A stretch of 35,591 nt of DNA. Origin: Oscillospiraceae bacterium (GTDB lineage: Bacteria > Bacillota > Clostridia > Oscillospirales > CAG-272). Location of the stretch: the NCBI GenBank assembly GCA_015064685.1, contig SVRT01000025.1:1-35591 (forward strand). The letters are read 5' to 3'. The position numbers were made by a program, and so were the translations under genes. Below the pieces are notes generated by a model. The model was given only the letters and a program-made list of their open reading frames with translations, did not search any database and was not told where the DNA came from. Each line of letters begins with the position of its first letter. Position 1 is the first letter of the stretch. Of this stretch, positions 23,977 through 31,832 are shown in pieces.

Positions 23977-24178
23977 AGTCCTTTGTGTATTCAATTATGT
24001 CTGAAATGTCGCAATCGAGTGCTTGGCAGATTTTATCAAGTATATAGCTGTCATATCTGACCACTTGATTTTTGTAGTAGCTGTCTATCGTATGATATAT
24101 GATTCCCGTTCTTTTGGATAATTCATATCTCGTAATACCTTGCTTATTAAGGTATTTATCAATTGTAAGTCGCACCAT
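23975..24178 (-). CDS. small Cro/CI-type HTH transcriptional regulator
   Basis: A 67-residue single-domain HTH_26/XRE regulator. DKYLNKQGITRYELSKRTGI followed by HTIDSYYKN and ILDKICQALDCDISDIIEY is the standard fold, with the recognition helix in the middle. There is no sensor domain, so it may simply repress until displaced by competition or by a partner. AAAGGAGA lies upstream of the ATG. It is divergent from the SLOG gene across a 106-bp gap holding back-to-back promoters and a perfect palindrome, the expected arrangement for autoregulation plus control of the neighbour. Confidence 0.88.
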   Translation of the reverse strand: MVRLTIDKYLNKQGITRYELSKRTGIIYHTIDSYYKNQVVRYDSYILDKICQALDCDISDIIEYTKD

Positions 24179-24197
24179 AAAAGATCACTCTCCTTTG

Positions 24198-24255
24198 GTA
24201 TATATTTTAATTGATATATACCCCATTGACAATTCAAGCGATTAGGTGTATACTT
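24198..24255. promoter_or_regulatory. divergent promoters with a perfect operator palindrome between HTH and SLOG genes
   Basis: The operator candidate is GGTATATAT (24198-24206), an 8-bp spacer and ATATATACC (24215-24223), a perfect 9-bp dyad. The plus promoter has -35 TTGACA (24227-24232), 17 bp and -10 TATACT (24250-24255). The minus promoter has -35 TTGTCA (24233-24228), 17 bp and -10 TAAAAT (24210-24205). The two -35 boxes overlap. The dyad covers the minus -10 and spacer and stops 3 bp before the plus -35, so one bound dimer could control both genes. Confidence 0.75.
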
Positions 24256-24284
24256 ATGTAAGTGAATAAAATTCGGAGGGAAAT

Positions 24285-24617
24285 ATGAAGCTATTAATTG
24301 CAGGTTCACGGAGCATAGTTGATTGTGATCTGTCTGAATACATCCCCGATGGAGTCGATCTGATAATCAGCGGCGGCGCGAAGGGAATTGATTCTCTTGC
24401 GGAGCAATATGCTGATTCTCACGGCATTGAAAAGTTAATTATCCGTCCTCAATATGAACGGTTTGGCAGGGCGGCTCCTATCAGGCGAGATGAGGAAATG
24501 GTCTGCCTTTGCGACACGGTGCTTGCCATTTGGGACGGTGAGTCGCGCGGGACGAGGTACACCTTGGATTATGCCCAAAAAATGGGGAAGAAAATCATTG
24601 AGGTAATTATTAAATGA
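24285..24617 (+). CDS. SLOG-superfamily (DUF2493/YspA-like) nucleotide-binding protein
   Basis: A 110-residue protein with the Rossmann-like SLOG fold signature: MKLLIAGSRSI at the N-terminus, LIISGGAKGIDSLAEQYA in the middle, RFGRAAPIRRDEEMV and a terminal WDGESRGTRYTLDYAQK. DUF2493/YspA and related SLOG domains bind nucleotide derivatives or nucleic acid ends. Several SLOG families occur in phage or anti-phage modules, but the cellular role of this small type is not established. Expressed from its own strong promoter under the probable control of the divergent HTH protein. CGGAGGG lies upstream of the ATG. Stop overlaps the terminator stem. Confidence 0.82.
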   Translation: MKLLIAGSRSIVDCDLSEYIPDGVDLIISGGAKGIDSLAEQYADSHGIEKLIIRPQYERFGRAAPIRRDEEMVCLCDTVLAIWDGESRGTRYTLDYAQKMGKKIIEVIIK

Positions 24618-24648
24618 AAATCGCTTGACGGTCGTCAAGCGATTTTTT
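24617..24648. terminator. bidirectional intrinsic terminator between SLOG and trxB
   Basis: A 14-bp stem AAAATCGCTTGACG (24617-24630) pairs with 24633-24646 around GT. A T-run follows on the plus strand and the A-run on the left gives Ts on the minus strand, serving the convergent SLOG and trxB genes. Confidence 0.9.
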
Positions 24649-24649
24649 A

Positions 24650-25576
24650 TTATTCATTTTCCGCGATGTACTGCTCGGCGTAGTGGGATGCCACTGCGCC
24701 GTCTGCTGCGGCGGTGACTATCTGGCGGAGCACCTTCGTGCGCACGTCTCCCACGGCAAATACGCCCGGGATATTTGTTCGCGTGCTTTCGTCTGCCACG
24801 ATATAGCCCGAGGCATCAAGGGTGAGCTGACCTTCAAAAAGGGCGGTGGCGGGCGAACGTCCAATGCTGATAAAGAGTCCGTCGAGCGTGATCTCCTCAC
24901 TCTCGCCGCTCTTATTATTTTCGATCCTCACACCGCTTATCTTCATTCCGTGAAGAAGCTCTTTTACCTCGCAATTCCACTTGAATTCGACGTTTTCTGC
25001 CTTCATAAGCGGCTCGTGGTATATCTTGGTCGCGCGCATTACGTTTCTGCGGACGATAACGTAGACCTTAGCGCATATCTTTGAAAGCAGGAGCGCGTCT
25101 GCCGCTGCGGAATTTCCGCCCCCGACGACCGCGACAGTCTTACCCTTAAAGAGCATACCGTCACAAGCCGCGCAATAGCCGACTCCGCGACCGAGGAGCA
25201 TCTCCTCCTTTTCAACACCGAGGTGCTTATGATCAGCCCCCGTTGCTATGATAACGGTTTTGGCAAAAAACTCGCCCGAGTCTGTCGTTATCTTTTTGGG
25301 TGTTGCGTTCAGATCGGCAGCAATTACCTCGGTCTGCATCGTGACCGCGCCAAATCTCTCGGCGCCCTGCTGCATTTTAAAGCCAAGCGAAAAGCCGTCG
25401 ATACCCTCTTCAAAGCCGGGGTAGTTGTCGATGGTCGAGGTTTGAGTCATCTGACCGCCTGCCGAAAACTTTTCAAGCACGAGTGTGTCAAGTCCTGCGC
25501 GCGTGGTATAGAGAGCGGCGGTATATCCCGCGGGACCTCCGCCTATAACTATAACGTCGTATATCTTTTCTGACAT
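24650..25576 (-). CDS. trxB: thioredoxin reductase (NADPH, FAD)
   Basis: A 308-residue low-molecular-weight thioredoxin reductase that uses NADPH and FAD to reduce thioredoxin in the cytoplasm. FAD motif VIVIGGGPAGYTAALYTTRA is at the N-terminus. The redox pair C135/C138 is in GVGYCAACDG, at the same numbering as in E. coli. The nucleotide-binding motif VAVVGGGNSAAADALLL with VRRNVMRA follows, and the FAD tail motif GVFAVGDVRTKVLRQIVTAAADGA closes the protein. The redox motif reads CAAC rather than the more usual CATC. It sits 22 nt downstream of trxA on the same strand, probably in one operon. Confidence 0.96.
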   Translation of the reverse strand: MSEKIYDVIVIGGGPAGYTAALYTTRAGLDTLVLEKFSAGGQMTQTSTIDNYPGFEEGIDGFSLGFKMQQGAERFGAVTMQTEVIAADLNATPKKITTDSGEFFAKTVIIATGADHKHLGVEKEEMLLGRGVGYCAACDGMLFKGKTVAVVGGGNSAAADALLLSKICAKVYVIVRRNVMRATKIYHEPLMKAENVEFKWNCEVKELLHGMKISGVRIENNKSGESEEITLDGLFISIGRSPATALFEGQLTLDASGYIVADESTRTNIPGVFAVGDVRTKVLRQIVTAAADGAVASHYAEQYIAENE

Positions 25577-25598
25577 AGTTTACTCCGCAAATAACAGA

Positions 25599-25907
25599 TT
25601 ATTTGAGCATATCGAGGATCTGCGCCTTTGTTCTTGCGCCGACTGCCTGATTTGCGACCTCGCCGTTCTTTACGACGAAGAGGGAGGGGATACTCATAAC
25701 GCCGAAGGTGGTGGCGAGCTCGCCCTCCTCGTCGACGTTGATCTTACCGACCTTATACTCGGGATGCTCCTCAGCGATAGCGTCGACGATGGGGGACACC
25801 ATACGGCAGGGACCGCACCAATCCGCATAGAAATCGAGAAGGACGGTCTTTTCACTGTTGAGGACCTCGTTTTCGAAATTGTCTTTTGTTATCTTAATTA
25901 CACTCAT
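25599..25907 (-). CDS. trxA: thioredoxin
   Basis: A 102-residue thioredoxin, the general cytoplasmic dithiol reductant. Active site WCGPC has C31 and C34, preceded by LLDFYAD, with the cis-proline loop GVMSIPSLFVVKNGE. Length and motifs are standard. AAAGGAG lies upstream of the ATG. It lies between the TlpA-like lipoprotein gene (58 nt upstream on this strand) and trxB, so the three likely form a redox relay: TrxB reduces TrxA, and the surface lipoprotein handles extracytoplasmic thiols. No clear separate promoter was found in the 58-nt gap. Confidence 0.96.
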   Translation of the reverse strand: MSVIKITKDNFENEVLNSEKTVLLDFYADWCGPCRMVSPIVDAIAEEHPEYKVGKINVDEEGELATTFGVMSIPSLFVVKNGEVANQAVGARTKAQILDMLK

Positions 25908-25965
25908 TGTTTTTTCTCCTTTTTTTATTTGTTATGTATTTTCTACGGTATTTATCCGTGTTACG

Positions 25966-26811
25966 TTATTTTATTAAGCTCAGGCCATGCTCAAGCTCTT
26001 CAGGGTAAAGCATACCGACCTTGTAGGTTACAATCTCGCCGTTTGCGGCTATGAAAAAGGTTGTGGGGAAGCCCTCAATTTTGTAATTGGCAACTCCTGT
26101 ACCCGTTGTGTCGAAGAAAACGGGGAAGGTGTATCCGTTATCGGAGATAAACTGCTTGCCGTCGTTCATTGTGTCGTACGCTGTGCAATGCAGCATAATG
26201 AACTGAACGTCCGGGTTGCTTTTGTACGCTTCCTCAAAATCGGGCATTTCCGCCTTGCATGGTGGACACCAGGATGCCCAGAAGTTGAGTACTATCGGTT
26301 TTCCGAAAAGATCGGAGAGGTTTACGGGGTTTCCTTCGCTGTCGAGCATATAGAAATCGGGTGCGTGGTTTTCGCTGATCTCCGGCTTTTCGGTTTCGGG
26401 ATCGGTTTCAGGCTCGGTCTCCATGCTTGAGTCTATATCGGTTTCAGGCTCGGTCTCCACGCTTGAGTCTATATCGGTTTCAGGCTCGGTCTCCACGCTT
26501 GAGTCTATATCGGTTTCTGTGCCTGTTTTTGACTCAGTCTCTGCATCTGTCTCTGTCTCTGCATTTGTTTCCGCATTTGTTTCCGCATTTGTTTCATACG
26601 CGGTCTCTTCGTTTGTGATCTTATCGGTTTCCGTATCGATCTTGGTGGCATCCTCGGAGGCATCTCCGAAGGTGTTGTCTTCATTTTCGGTGAATTCTGT
26701 TTCGGGAGATTTGGTTTCATCCGTGGATCCGTTCGAGGAGATGTCGCATCCCGAAAAAATCAAAATGACGGTTAATGTGAGCAAAAATGGTATTAATATC
26801 TTTTTTTTCAT
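25966..26811 (-). CDS. TlpA/ResA-type thioredoxin-fold lipoprotein with long Thr/Glu-rich linker
   Basis: A 281-residue secreted lipoprotein. A lysine-rich start and hydrophobic stretch end in a lipobox-like IFSGC with lipidation at C22. Residues ~30-146 are a low-complexity, acidic, Thr/Glu-rich spacer including ETNA repeats and three near-identical TDIDSSVETEPE units. The TlpA domain follows (APDFYMLDSEGNPVNLSDLFG), with the active site FWASWCPPC, C182/C185, and GFPTTFFIAANGE carrying the cis-proline. It probably reduces or oxidises disulfides outside the membrane, held away by the spacer. ATG 26811 is chosen because AAAGGA lies 6 nt upstream; ATG-like starts further upstream add only seven residues. 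Confidence 0.9.
   Translation of the reverse strand: MKKKILIPFLLTLTVILIFSGCDISSNGSTDETKSPETEFTENEDNTFGDASEDATKIDTETDKITNEETAYETNAETNAETNAETETDAETESKTGTETDIDSSVETEPETDIDSSVETEPETDIDSSMETEPETDPETEKPEISENHAPDFYMLDSEGNPVNLSDLFGKPIVLNFWASWCPPCKAEMPDFEEAYKSNPDVQFIMLHCTAYDTMNDGKQFISDNGYTFPVFFDTTGTGVANYKIEGFPTTFFIAANGEIVTYKVGMLYPEELEHGLSLIK
26401..26508. repeat. three tandem 36-bp in-frame repeats in the lipoprotein linker
   Basis: The unit beginning ATCGGTTTCAGGCTCGGTCT recurs at 26401, 26437 and 26473, with one visible base change between copies. Each encodes 12 residues of the acidic linker. The near identity suggests recent expansion and potential length variation between strains. Confidence 0.93.
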
Positions 26812-26870
26812 AGATTTCCTTTCTAAAAGCACTGAATCGCTTTTTTTTTCGTTTGCCTGCTAACAATATT

Positions 26871-26899
26871 ATTATAACCGATTTTTACAGAGATTTCAA
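26871..26899 (-). promoter_or_regulatory. promoter of the TlpA-trxA-trxB group
   Basis: Minus strand -35 TTGAAA (26899-26894), 17-bp spacer, perfect -10 TATAAT (26876-26871). It overlaps the last codons of the upstream minus-strand gene. Confidence 0.8.
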
Positions 26900-27753
26900 T
26901 AGTTTTTTTTGAATGCTTTTGCTCTGCCGATCTTGCCACATTCCGCGAGCAATCCCATATCGCAAAGTGAATGAACCGTGCTGTATGCGTCCATGCCGCG
27001 AATTTTGGTTTGCGATGAAAAGGTTTTTACAGTGAATTCGCCCTCAAGCGAGTCGGGGATGAAAACCTTATAGTCCTCGAGCGTGCGGAAAATATGCGCG
27101 CGGAGAAGATTGACGGGGATCAGCTCATACCTTTTGTATTTCGGGCGCGAGCGACCGCTTTTCGTTGCGGCTTTGATGTACTGCTCGGCTTCCATCATCA
27201 GAATGACTAGGCAGAAGCGCGGGGAGCTGATAAGGTCTTTTATCGCGTACAGCTCGGGCGCGATGTCGCTCAGCTTGCCCTTTACGGGCGAGCGATAGCG
27301 TTTTTCAACGTCGTTTTGCTTACCTAGGACGTTTACCCATTTGGTCTCGGCTATCGGATGGATGACCGTTACGTTATAGCTTGTATTTTCAAGTATCCAT
27401 TTTATCTTTTCGGTGAGGGGAGCAAGCGGTCCCGTCTGAATTTCGTAGACGTTGCCATCCTTCAGAATGTCCGCGACGAAGCGGCGTTTTTTGATTTTTT
27501 TACCATCTTCGCCAATCTCGCCTGCGCGTTCGCCCTTGTCGAGCGGTATCTCGTGGTACTGTTCGTCGGGGCAGATAAATCTTTTTATCGCGGCGTGCAT
27601 CTGCTTTTCGCCGAGCGTGCCGATGCCCTCGTATTCCTCGTCTGCGGCATCAATGCTCGCCGCCTCGCTCATAACGTCGATGACTATCGAGCGAAAGCGG
27701 AGGGTGTCGCTGCGCGATATTTCAAAAATGGTGGAATTATCCTGTATATTCAT
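26896..27753 (-). CDS. conserved-looking protein of unknown function with a possible PD-(D/E)XK-type core
   Basis: I do not recognise a named family. The 285-residue protein has E49 and H53 in GTLGEKQMHAAIKRFI, then RRFVADILKDGNVYEIQTGP, where D95 and E104-x-Q106 match the D...(E)xK/Q arrangement of restriction-endonuclease-like folds, followed by VTVIHPI. The C-terminal third is basic, and its end (STVHSLCDMGLLAECGKIGR) resembles a winged helix. A nuclease or nucleic-acid-binding role is only inference. No membrane segment is visible. Start: ATG 27753 is preceded by AAAGG at a long spacing; TTG 27774 is the alternative. A promoter lies at 27813-27840. Confidence 0.7.
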   Translation of the reverse strand: MNIQDNSTIFEISRSDTLRFRSIVIDVMSEAASIDAADEEYEGIGTLGEKQMHAAIKRFICPDEQYHEIPLDKGERAGEIGEDGKKIKKRRFVADILKDGNVYEIQTGPLAPLTEKIKWILENTSYNVTVIHPIAETKWVNVLGKQNDVEKRYRSPVKGKLSDIAPELYAIKDLISSPRFCLVILMMEAEQYIKAATKSGRSRPKYKRYELIPVNLLRAHIFRTLEDYKVFIPDSLEGEFTVKTFSSQTKIRGMDAYSTVHSLCDMGLLAECGKIGRAKAFKKNY

Positions 27754-27812
27754 AAAAAGGAGTATGCCTTTCAATTTTTAATTGGTTTTTTAGTCGTTTT
27801 CCGTCAATACTA

Positions 27813-27840
27813 ATTTTATCACAAAAATACAAAATGTCAA
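27813..27840 (-). promoter_or_regulatory. sigma-A promoter of the unknown gene at 26896-27753
   Basis: Minus strand -35 TTGACA (27840-27835), 16-bp spacer, -10 TAAAAT (27818-27813). Confidence 0.7.
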
Positions 27841-27936
27841 CTCTATTTCATTTATTGCAAGACATTAATTCGGTCGCGACGACCCAAAATAATAGTGCGC
27901 GACAAGCGGCGCAAATATAAAAAGGGAAGCAAAGAT

Positions 27937-29013
27937 ATGTTCAAAAATCAAATAAAATCAAAGAAAAGAGGGCTTTTTCTTCTTGCCTGTGCTACATTGG
28001 CGGTGGCATTCGTCCTCTCTTCCTTTACGCTTACGGCATCTGCTAAAGCGAGTGGGCGCGACTATTCGGGGGACGAGGTGATACTTGGCGGTGTGCCGTT
28101 CGGAATAAAATTCTCGACCGAGGGTGTTGTGGTGCTTGGCTTTTCGGATATAGACGGGCTGAGTAAAAACCAAAATCCCGCTTATCTTGCAGGATTGCGG
28201 GCGAAGGATATTATAACAAAGGTAGACGGAGCTGCGATCTCGGGAGCGGAGGACCTGACGGGGAGAGTCGACGCATCGGGAGGACGTGAGATAAGCATTA
28301 CCTACAAGCGCGGAAGTGAAGAGAAAACGGTTAGGCTGACGCCCATATATAGCGCGTCGGAGAAGAGGTACAAGACGGGAATATGGGTCAAGGACAGCGG
28401 AGCAGGGATCGGGACGGTTACCTATATTATGCCTGACGATCATAGTTTTGGCGGTCTCGGTCACGGCATATGCGACGGCGAGACGGGTGAGCTTATCGGG
28501 ATGAGCCGCGGAGACGTGATGAGCGTTACGATAAGTGCGGTCAAAAAGGGAATATCGGGTACCCCGGGGGAGCTTAAGGGATATTTTGGTACGGCGAAGA
28601 TCGGCACGCTCGGATGTAATACCGATTGCGGTCTGTTCGGTAAGCTCTCGGTTCTGCCCTCGGGGTGCGGCGAGAGGATAAGGATAGGCACACGCGACGA
28701 GATCTGCGAGGGGGAGGCGCAGATCGTCTGCACACTCGCGGACGGTGTGAAAGAAAGATACTCTGTTGAGATATCCGCGATCAATAAAAACGCGGAGGGT
28801 TCGAAATGCTTTGTAATTAAGATCAAGGATCCCGCGCTCATCGAAAAGACGGGCGGTATCGTGCAGGGAATGAGCGGCAGCCCCATCATTCAGGACGGCA
28901 AGCTCGTCGGAGCTGTTACCCACGTTATGATAAACGATCCCGCCACGGGATATGGGATATTTATCGAAAACATGTTAAATGCGGCGCAAATGCCCATGGC
29001 GAAGGCATCGTAA
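27937..29013 (+). CDS. spoIVB: SpoIVB sporulation serine protease (S55), PDZ-containing
   Basis: A 358-residue homologue of SpoIVB, the forespore-secreted protease that triggers SpoIVFB-dependent activation of pro-sigma-K. An N-terminal hydrophobic signal/anchor (GLFLLACATLAVAFVLSS) is followed by a PDZ domain (PAYLAGLRAKDIITKVDG) and the S55 protease domain. The likely catalytic residues are H176 in GLGHGICD and S315 in [20 protein letters not shown]. It is shorter than the Bacillus subtilis protein (about 425). ATG 27937 is preceded by AAGGGAAG; the frame is open to GTG 27895. The gene seems intact, but its 3' end is repeated in damaged form at 31739 and 34702. It implies a spore-forming lineage. 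Confidence 0.95.
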   Translation: MFKNQIKSKKRGLFLLACATLAVAFVLSSFTLTASAKASGRDYSGDEVILGGVPFGIKFSTEGVVVLGFSDIDGLSKNQNPAYLAGLRAKDIITKVDGAAISGAEDLTGRVDASGGREISITYKRGSEEKTVRLTPIYSASEKRYKTGIWVKDSGAGIGTVTYIMPDDHSFGGLGHGICDGETGELIGMSRGDVMSVTISAVKKGISGTPGELKGYFGTAKIGTLGCNTDCGLFGKLSVLPSGCGERIRIGTRDEICEGEAQIVCTLADGVKERYSVEISAINKNAEGSKCFVIKIKDPALIEKTGGIVQGMSGSPIIQDGKLVGAVTHVMINDPATGYGIFIENMLNAAQMPMAKAS

Positions 29014-29017
29014 ACAC

Positions 29018-29067
29018 AAAAGGCAATATCGTTCCAAAACGGTCTGATATTGCCTTTGCTTTATTTT
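29018..29067. terminator. bidirectional terminator of spoIVB and the AraC/PocR gene
   Basis: AAAGGCAATATC (29019-29030) pairs with GATATTGCCTTT (29046-29057), with T-rich DNA on both outer sides. A near-copy of the same terminator occurs at 34786-34829. Confidence 0.85.
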
Positions 29068-29915
29068 TTACGGTATGCGGACGGAGAAATGCCAACTTTA
29101 GTTTTAAAAACGTTTGAAAAATAAGTCGAATCACTAAAGCCAACCGAAAGTGCAATTTCCGTTATGGTAAGATTTGAATATTTCAAAAGCCGCTTCGCGT
29201 GTTCCAGACGAACACCTATCAAATACTCCCGAAAGCTCTTTCCTGTTTCCTTCTTAAACGTATGACTGAGGTGTGAGCGGCTACAGTAAAACTCCTTGCA
29301 AATCGTTTCGATGGTGAGATCGTTAGCATAATTTTGATTTACGTATCGGCATATAGCTGTGATCTGGGTACTTTCTCCCAATGTTTTTACTTTTTCTTCT
29401 TCTTCTTTGTAGGATAGTTCAAGCATTCTGACAAGCGGAAGCACAAGCGTATCAATCTTGTGCTTATCAACATTCGGAGTGCGCAATGATGAATAGCACC
29501 GCAAAAGAGTTTCCCCCGAATATCCCAAATCATTTACTGCGGCATCAAGCTTTTTCACACCTCCCTCACAAGAGTATCCGCTTACTGATATAAAACCTGT
29601 AATTGATTCTCCGTTGGAGATTGGATAAACGTACTCAAAAACACCTGCGTGGCAGATGCCACAAAAGCCATCCTTTATCTCGGTGCATTTTTGAAACACC
29701 TTCTTCTGCTGTTTAAGACATCTCTCCCGCCCCTCGGGAACGGATTTTATATAAGTGCAGTATGAGTTGTCGTGAAGGTTGAACCTCATCAAGCGGCTGA
29801 AGGTTATGAGCGTTTCTTTGCTTTGAGGATGGAGAGATATCGATAAATAGCATTCGGTAATAAGAAAAATAATATAGCTTTCAATTAATTCGATCAAATT
29901 CATATAATTGCCCAT
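29061..29915 (-). CDS. AraC-family regulator with N-terminal PocR-type sensory domain
   Basis: A 284-residue regulator. The N-terminal ~165 residues match the PocR ligand-binding pattern, with several conserved cysteines (SYCTYIKSVPEGRERC, KCTEIKDGFCGICHAG) and YPISNGESITGFISVSGY. The C-terminal AraC domain has two HTH motifs, NDLTIETICKEFYCSRSHLS and LTITEIALSVGFSDSTYFSN, ending FKTKVGISPSAYRKK. PocR domains sense small organic ligands such as propanediol or hydrocarbon derivatives. It is divergent from the FAD oxidoreductase gene and probably activates it. No good ribosome binding site precedes ATG 29915 or ATG 29903, so the start is uncertain. Its base composition looks more AT-rich than that of the genes left of 29 kb. 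Confidence 0.9.
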   Translation of the reverse strand: MGNYMNLIELIESYIIFLITECYLSISLHPQSKETLITFSRLMRFNLHDNSYCTYIKSVPEGRERCLKQQKKVFQKCTEIKDGFCGICHAGVFEYVYPISNGESITGFISVSGYSCEGGVKKLDAAVNDLGYSGETLLRCYSSLRTPNVDKHKIDTLVLPLVRMLELSYKEEEEKVKTLGESTQITAICRYVNQNYANDLTIETICKEFYCSRSHLSHTFKKETGKSFREYLIGVRLEHAKRLLKYSNLTITEIALSVGFSDSTYFSNVFKTKVGISPSAYRKK

Positions 29916-29941
29916 TTTTATATATTATTTGCCTAGTTTTT

Positions 29942-29998
29942 CTATGATAAACTGTGATTTTGTGCTATTATTATATCATAGTAAAATATAAAAGTCAA
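29942..29998. promoter_or_regulatory. overlapping divergent promoters with inverted repeat, AraC/PocR and FAD oxidoreductase
   Basis: Minus promoter: -35 TTGACT (29998-29993), 17 bp, -10 TATAAT (29975-29970). A weaker plus promoter candidate is TTGTGC (29960-29965), 16 bp, TAAAAT (29982-29987). The inverted repeat CTATGATA (29942-29949) and TATCATAG (29974-29981) could bind the AraC dimer. Confidence 0.6.
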
Positions 29999-30014
29999 TA
30001 TAGGAGAAGTAAAA

Positions 30015-31703
30015 ATGAGAAATATTTCATACATTACAGATCTTTGCGTCGTGGGTGGGGGAATGTCAGGACTTTGCTGTGCTATCGCGGCAGCACGTCA
30101 CGGCATTAAGGTAGTTCTCGTACAGGACAGACCCGTACTTGGCGGTAACGCGTCAAGCGAGATAAGAATGTGGATAGGCGGTGCCCACGGGAAGGATAAC
30201 CGAGAGGGGGGAATCATTGAGGAGATTTTTCTTGAAAACTTTTATCAAAATCCCTCACTGAAATATCCGATTTGGGACAGTGTCCTTTATGAAAAGGCAA
30301 TGGCGGAGGAAAATCTCACGCTCTTGCTCAATACAAGCTGCCTTGACGCGGTTATGGATGGCACCAGAATCGTCAGCATCAAGGCTTGGCAATCCAATGC
30401 GGAAACCTTTCATACGGTTTTTGCCACCTATTTTGCGGATTGCTCGGGGGACTCAATCCTGGCTCCCTTGACAGGTGCAAAATTTATGTACGGCAGAGAA
30501 GCAAAAAACGAGTTTGGCGAAACAATTCCCCCGGACACAGCCGATAAAAAGACGATGGGCATGAGTTGTCTTTTTCAAATTCGGGAAACTGATCATAAGG
30601 TCGATTTTGTTCCTCCCAAATGGGCGTACAAATATGAGTCTGATGACGACCTGCCTTACAAGGATCACGACAAAAATAGCAATTTTTGGTGGATAGAGCT
30701 TGGCGGTGAATGGGATTGCATACACGACACCGACAGATGCCGTGATGAGCTTTTAAAGATCTGCTACGGTGTTTGGGATCACATGAAAAATCACGGTGAC
30801 CACGGAGTGGAAAATTGGGAGCTTGAGTGGATAGGTTTTCTCCCCGGGAAACGCGAGAGCCGCCGCTACGTAGGAAAATATATCGTCACTCAAAACGACG
30901 TAGAAGCTGAGGGACACTTTGACGACATCGTGGCATATGCGGGATGGACGATGGACGATCATTTCCCCGAGGGATTTTATTACACAAAAGGGCATCCGAC
31001 TATCTATCATAAAGCTCCTCAGCCATGGGGATTACCGCTTCGGTGTATGATCTCCGAGAATATTGATAATCTTGTTTTTGCGGGCAGAAATATCAGTGTT
31101 ACACATGCCGCACTCTCGTCATCTCGCGTTATGGCGACCTGCGCAATTCTCGGTCAGGCACTTGGTACCGCGGTAGCGCAGTCGATTAATGATAATTGTC
31201 CCGTGGAGGACGTAAATATTTCACGGTTGCAGCAAACACTTATGGCAGATGATTGCTACATTCCTTGGCATCAACGCTCCATTCCCGCACTTACCCGAGA
31301 GGCAAAATGCTCTTCCGATGTGGTCAGAAGTGGCATTGACAGAGGGGGAGAAAACCTTTGGATCGGCAAGGACGGCGACAGCATTATTTACGAGTTTGAC
31401 GCAGACACCGAAATATCTGAAATCCGCCTTGTATTTGACAACGATATGAATCGCAAATACCATAACATGCCTTGTAATTATCCTCTCGTTCAGACGAAAT
31501 TCAAGCTACCGTCGACTCTCATTAAGGAGTACAAAATTGAAGGCGAAAATTCTGCAGGTGATAAGCTTGAGCTTTCAGTTTGTGATAATTACCAACGTTT
31601 CGTCCGTCACCGCATCGATTGGAAAGTAAAAAAGATTTCCTTTATTCCTATATCAACACACGGTTGTGATGATTTCAGAGTATTTGATTTTGAAATAAAA
31701 TAA
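30015..31703 (+). CDS. FAD-dependent oxidoreductase (FAD_oxidored family)
   Basis: A 562-residue flavoprotein. The dinucleotide-binding motif [20 protein letters not shown] followed by [14 protein letters not shown] marks the FAD_oxidored family common in gut and soil glycan loci. ADCSGDSIL and [20 protein letters not shown] are later FAD-contact regions. Residues from about 430 on ([28 protein letters not shown]) look like a small beta-sandwich/carbohydrate-binding-like tail. Substrate is unknown; such proteins probably oxidise a sugar or polyol hydroxyl group. AGGAG lies upstream of the ATG. It is the only catabolic gene of this cassette. Confidence 0.85.
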   Translation: MRNISYITDLCVVGGGMSGLCCAIAAARHGIKVVLVQDRPVLGGNASSEIRMWIGGAHGKDNREGGIIEEIFLENFYQNPSLKYPIWDSVLYEKAMAEENLTLLLNTSCLDAVMDGTRIVSIKAWQSNAETFHTVFATYFADCSGDSILAPLTGAKFMYGREAKNEFGETIPPDTADKKTMGMSCLFQIRETDHKVDFVPPKWAYKYESDDDLPYKDHDKNSNFWWIELGGEWDCIHDTDRCRDELLKICYGVWDHMKNHGDHGVENWELEWIGFLPGKRESRRYVGKYIVTQNDVEAEGHFDDIVAYAGWTMDDHFPEGFYYTKGHPTIYHKAPQPWGLPLRCMISENIDNLVFAGRNISVTHAALSSSRVMATCAILGQALGTAVAQSINDNCPVEDVNISRLQQTLMADDCYIPWHQRSIPALTREAKCSSDVVRSGIDRGGENLWIGKDGDSIIYEFDADTEISEIRLVFDNDMNRKYHNMPCNYPLVQTKFKLPSTLIKEYKIEGENSAGDKLELSVCDNYQRFVRHRIDWKVKKISFIPISTHGCDDFRVFDFEIK

Positions 31704-31738
31704 GGCACGTTTTTGTTGTCCTTTATTGACCACACACC

Positions 31739-31822
31739 TGAGCGGCAGCCCAATCACCCAAAACGGCAAGCTCGTCGGAGCGGTGACGCACGTTTTGATA
31801 AATGACCCCACCACGGGATAAG
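31739..31822 (+). pseudogene. truncated internal fragment of spoIVB (copy B)
   Basis: Over 82 bp without indels this matches spoIVB 28871-28952 at roughly 85% identity. It would encode [18 protein letters not shown] then LINDPTTG and a stop. It lacks everything before the catalytic-serine motif and the whole tail and terminator. Homology stops exactly at GGGATA (31820). The preceding 35 bases after the oxidoreductase stop are not spoIVB-like. Confidence 0.9.
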
Positions 31823-31832
31823 ATAATTAAGA

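Noticed and set aside
23734-24060. Plus-strand 108-residue frame, and a similar minus-strand frame, in the second MITE-like element
   Set aside because: The two strands encode similar peptides only because the element is palindromic; the frame also runs through a terminator.
26401-26508. 36-bp repeats of CRISPR-repeat size
   Set aside because: They are directly adjacent without spacers and lie in frame inside a coding sequence.
26423-26863. Long plus-strand frame rich in Ser/Val opposite the TlpA-like gene
   Set aside because: It is the antisense reading of the acidic linker repeats; it has no ribosome binding site, and the minus-strand gene has clear domains.
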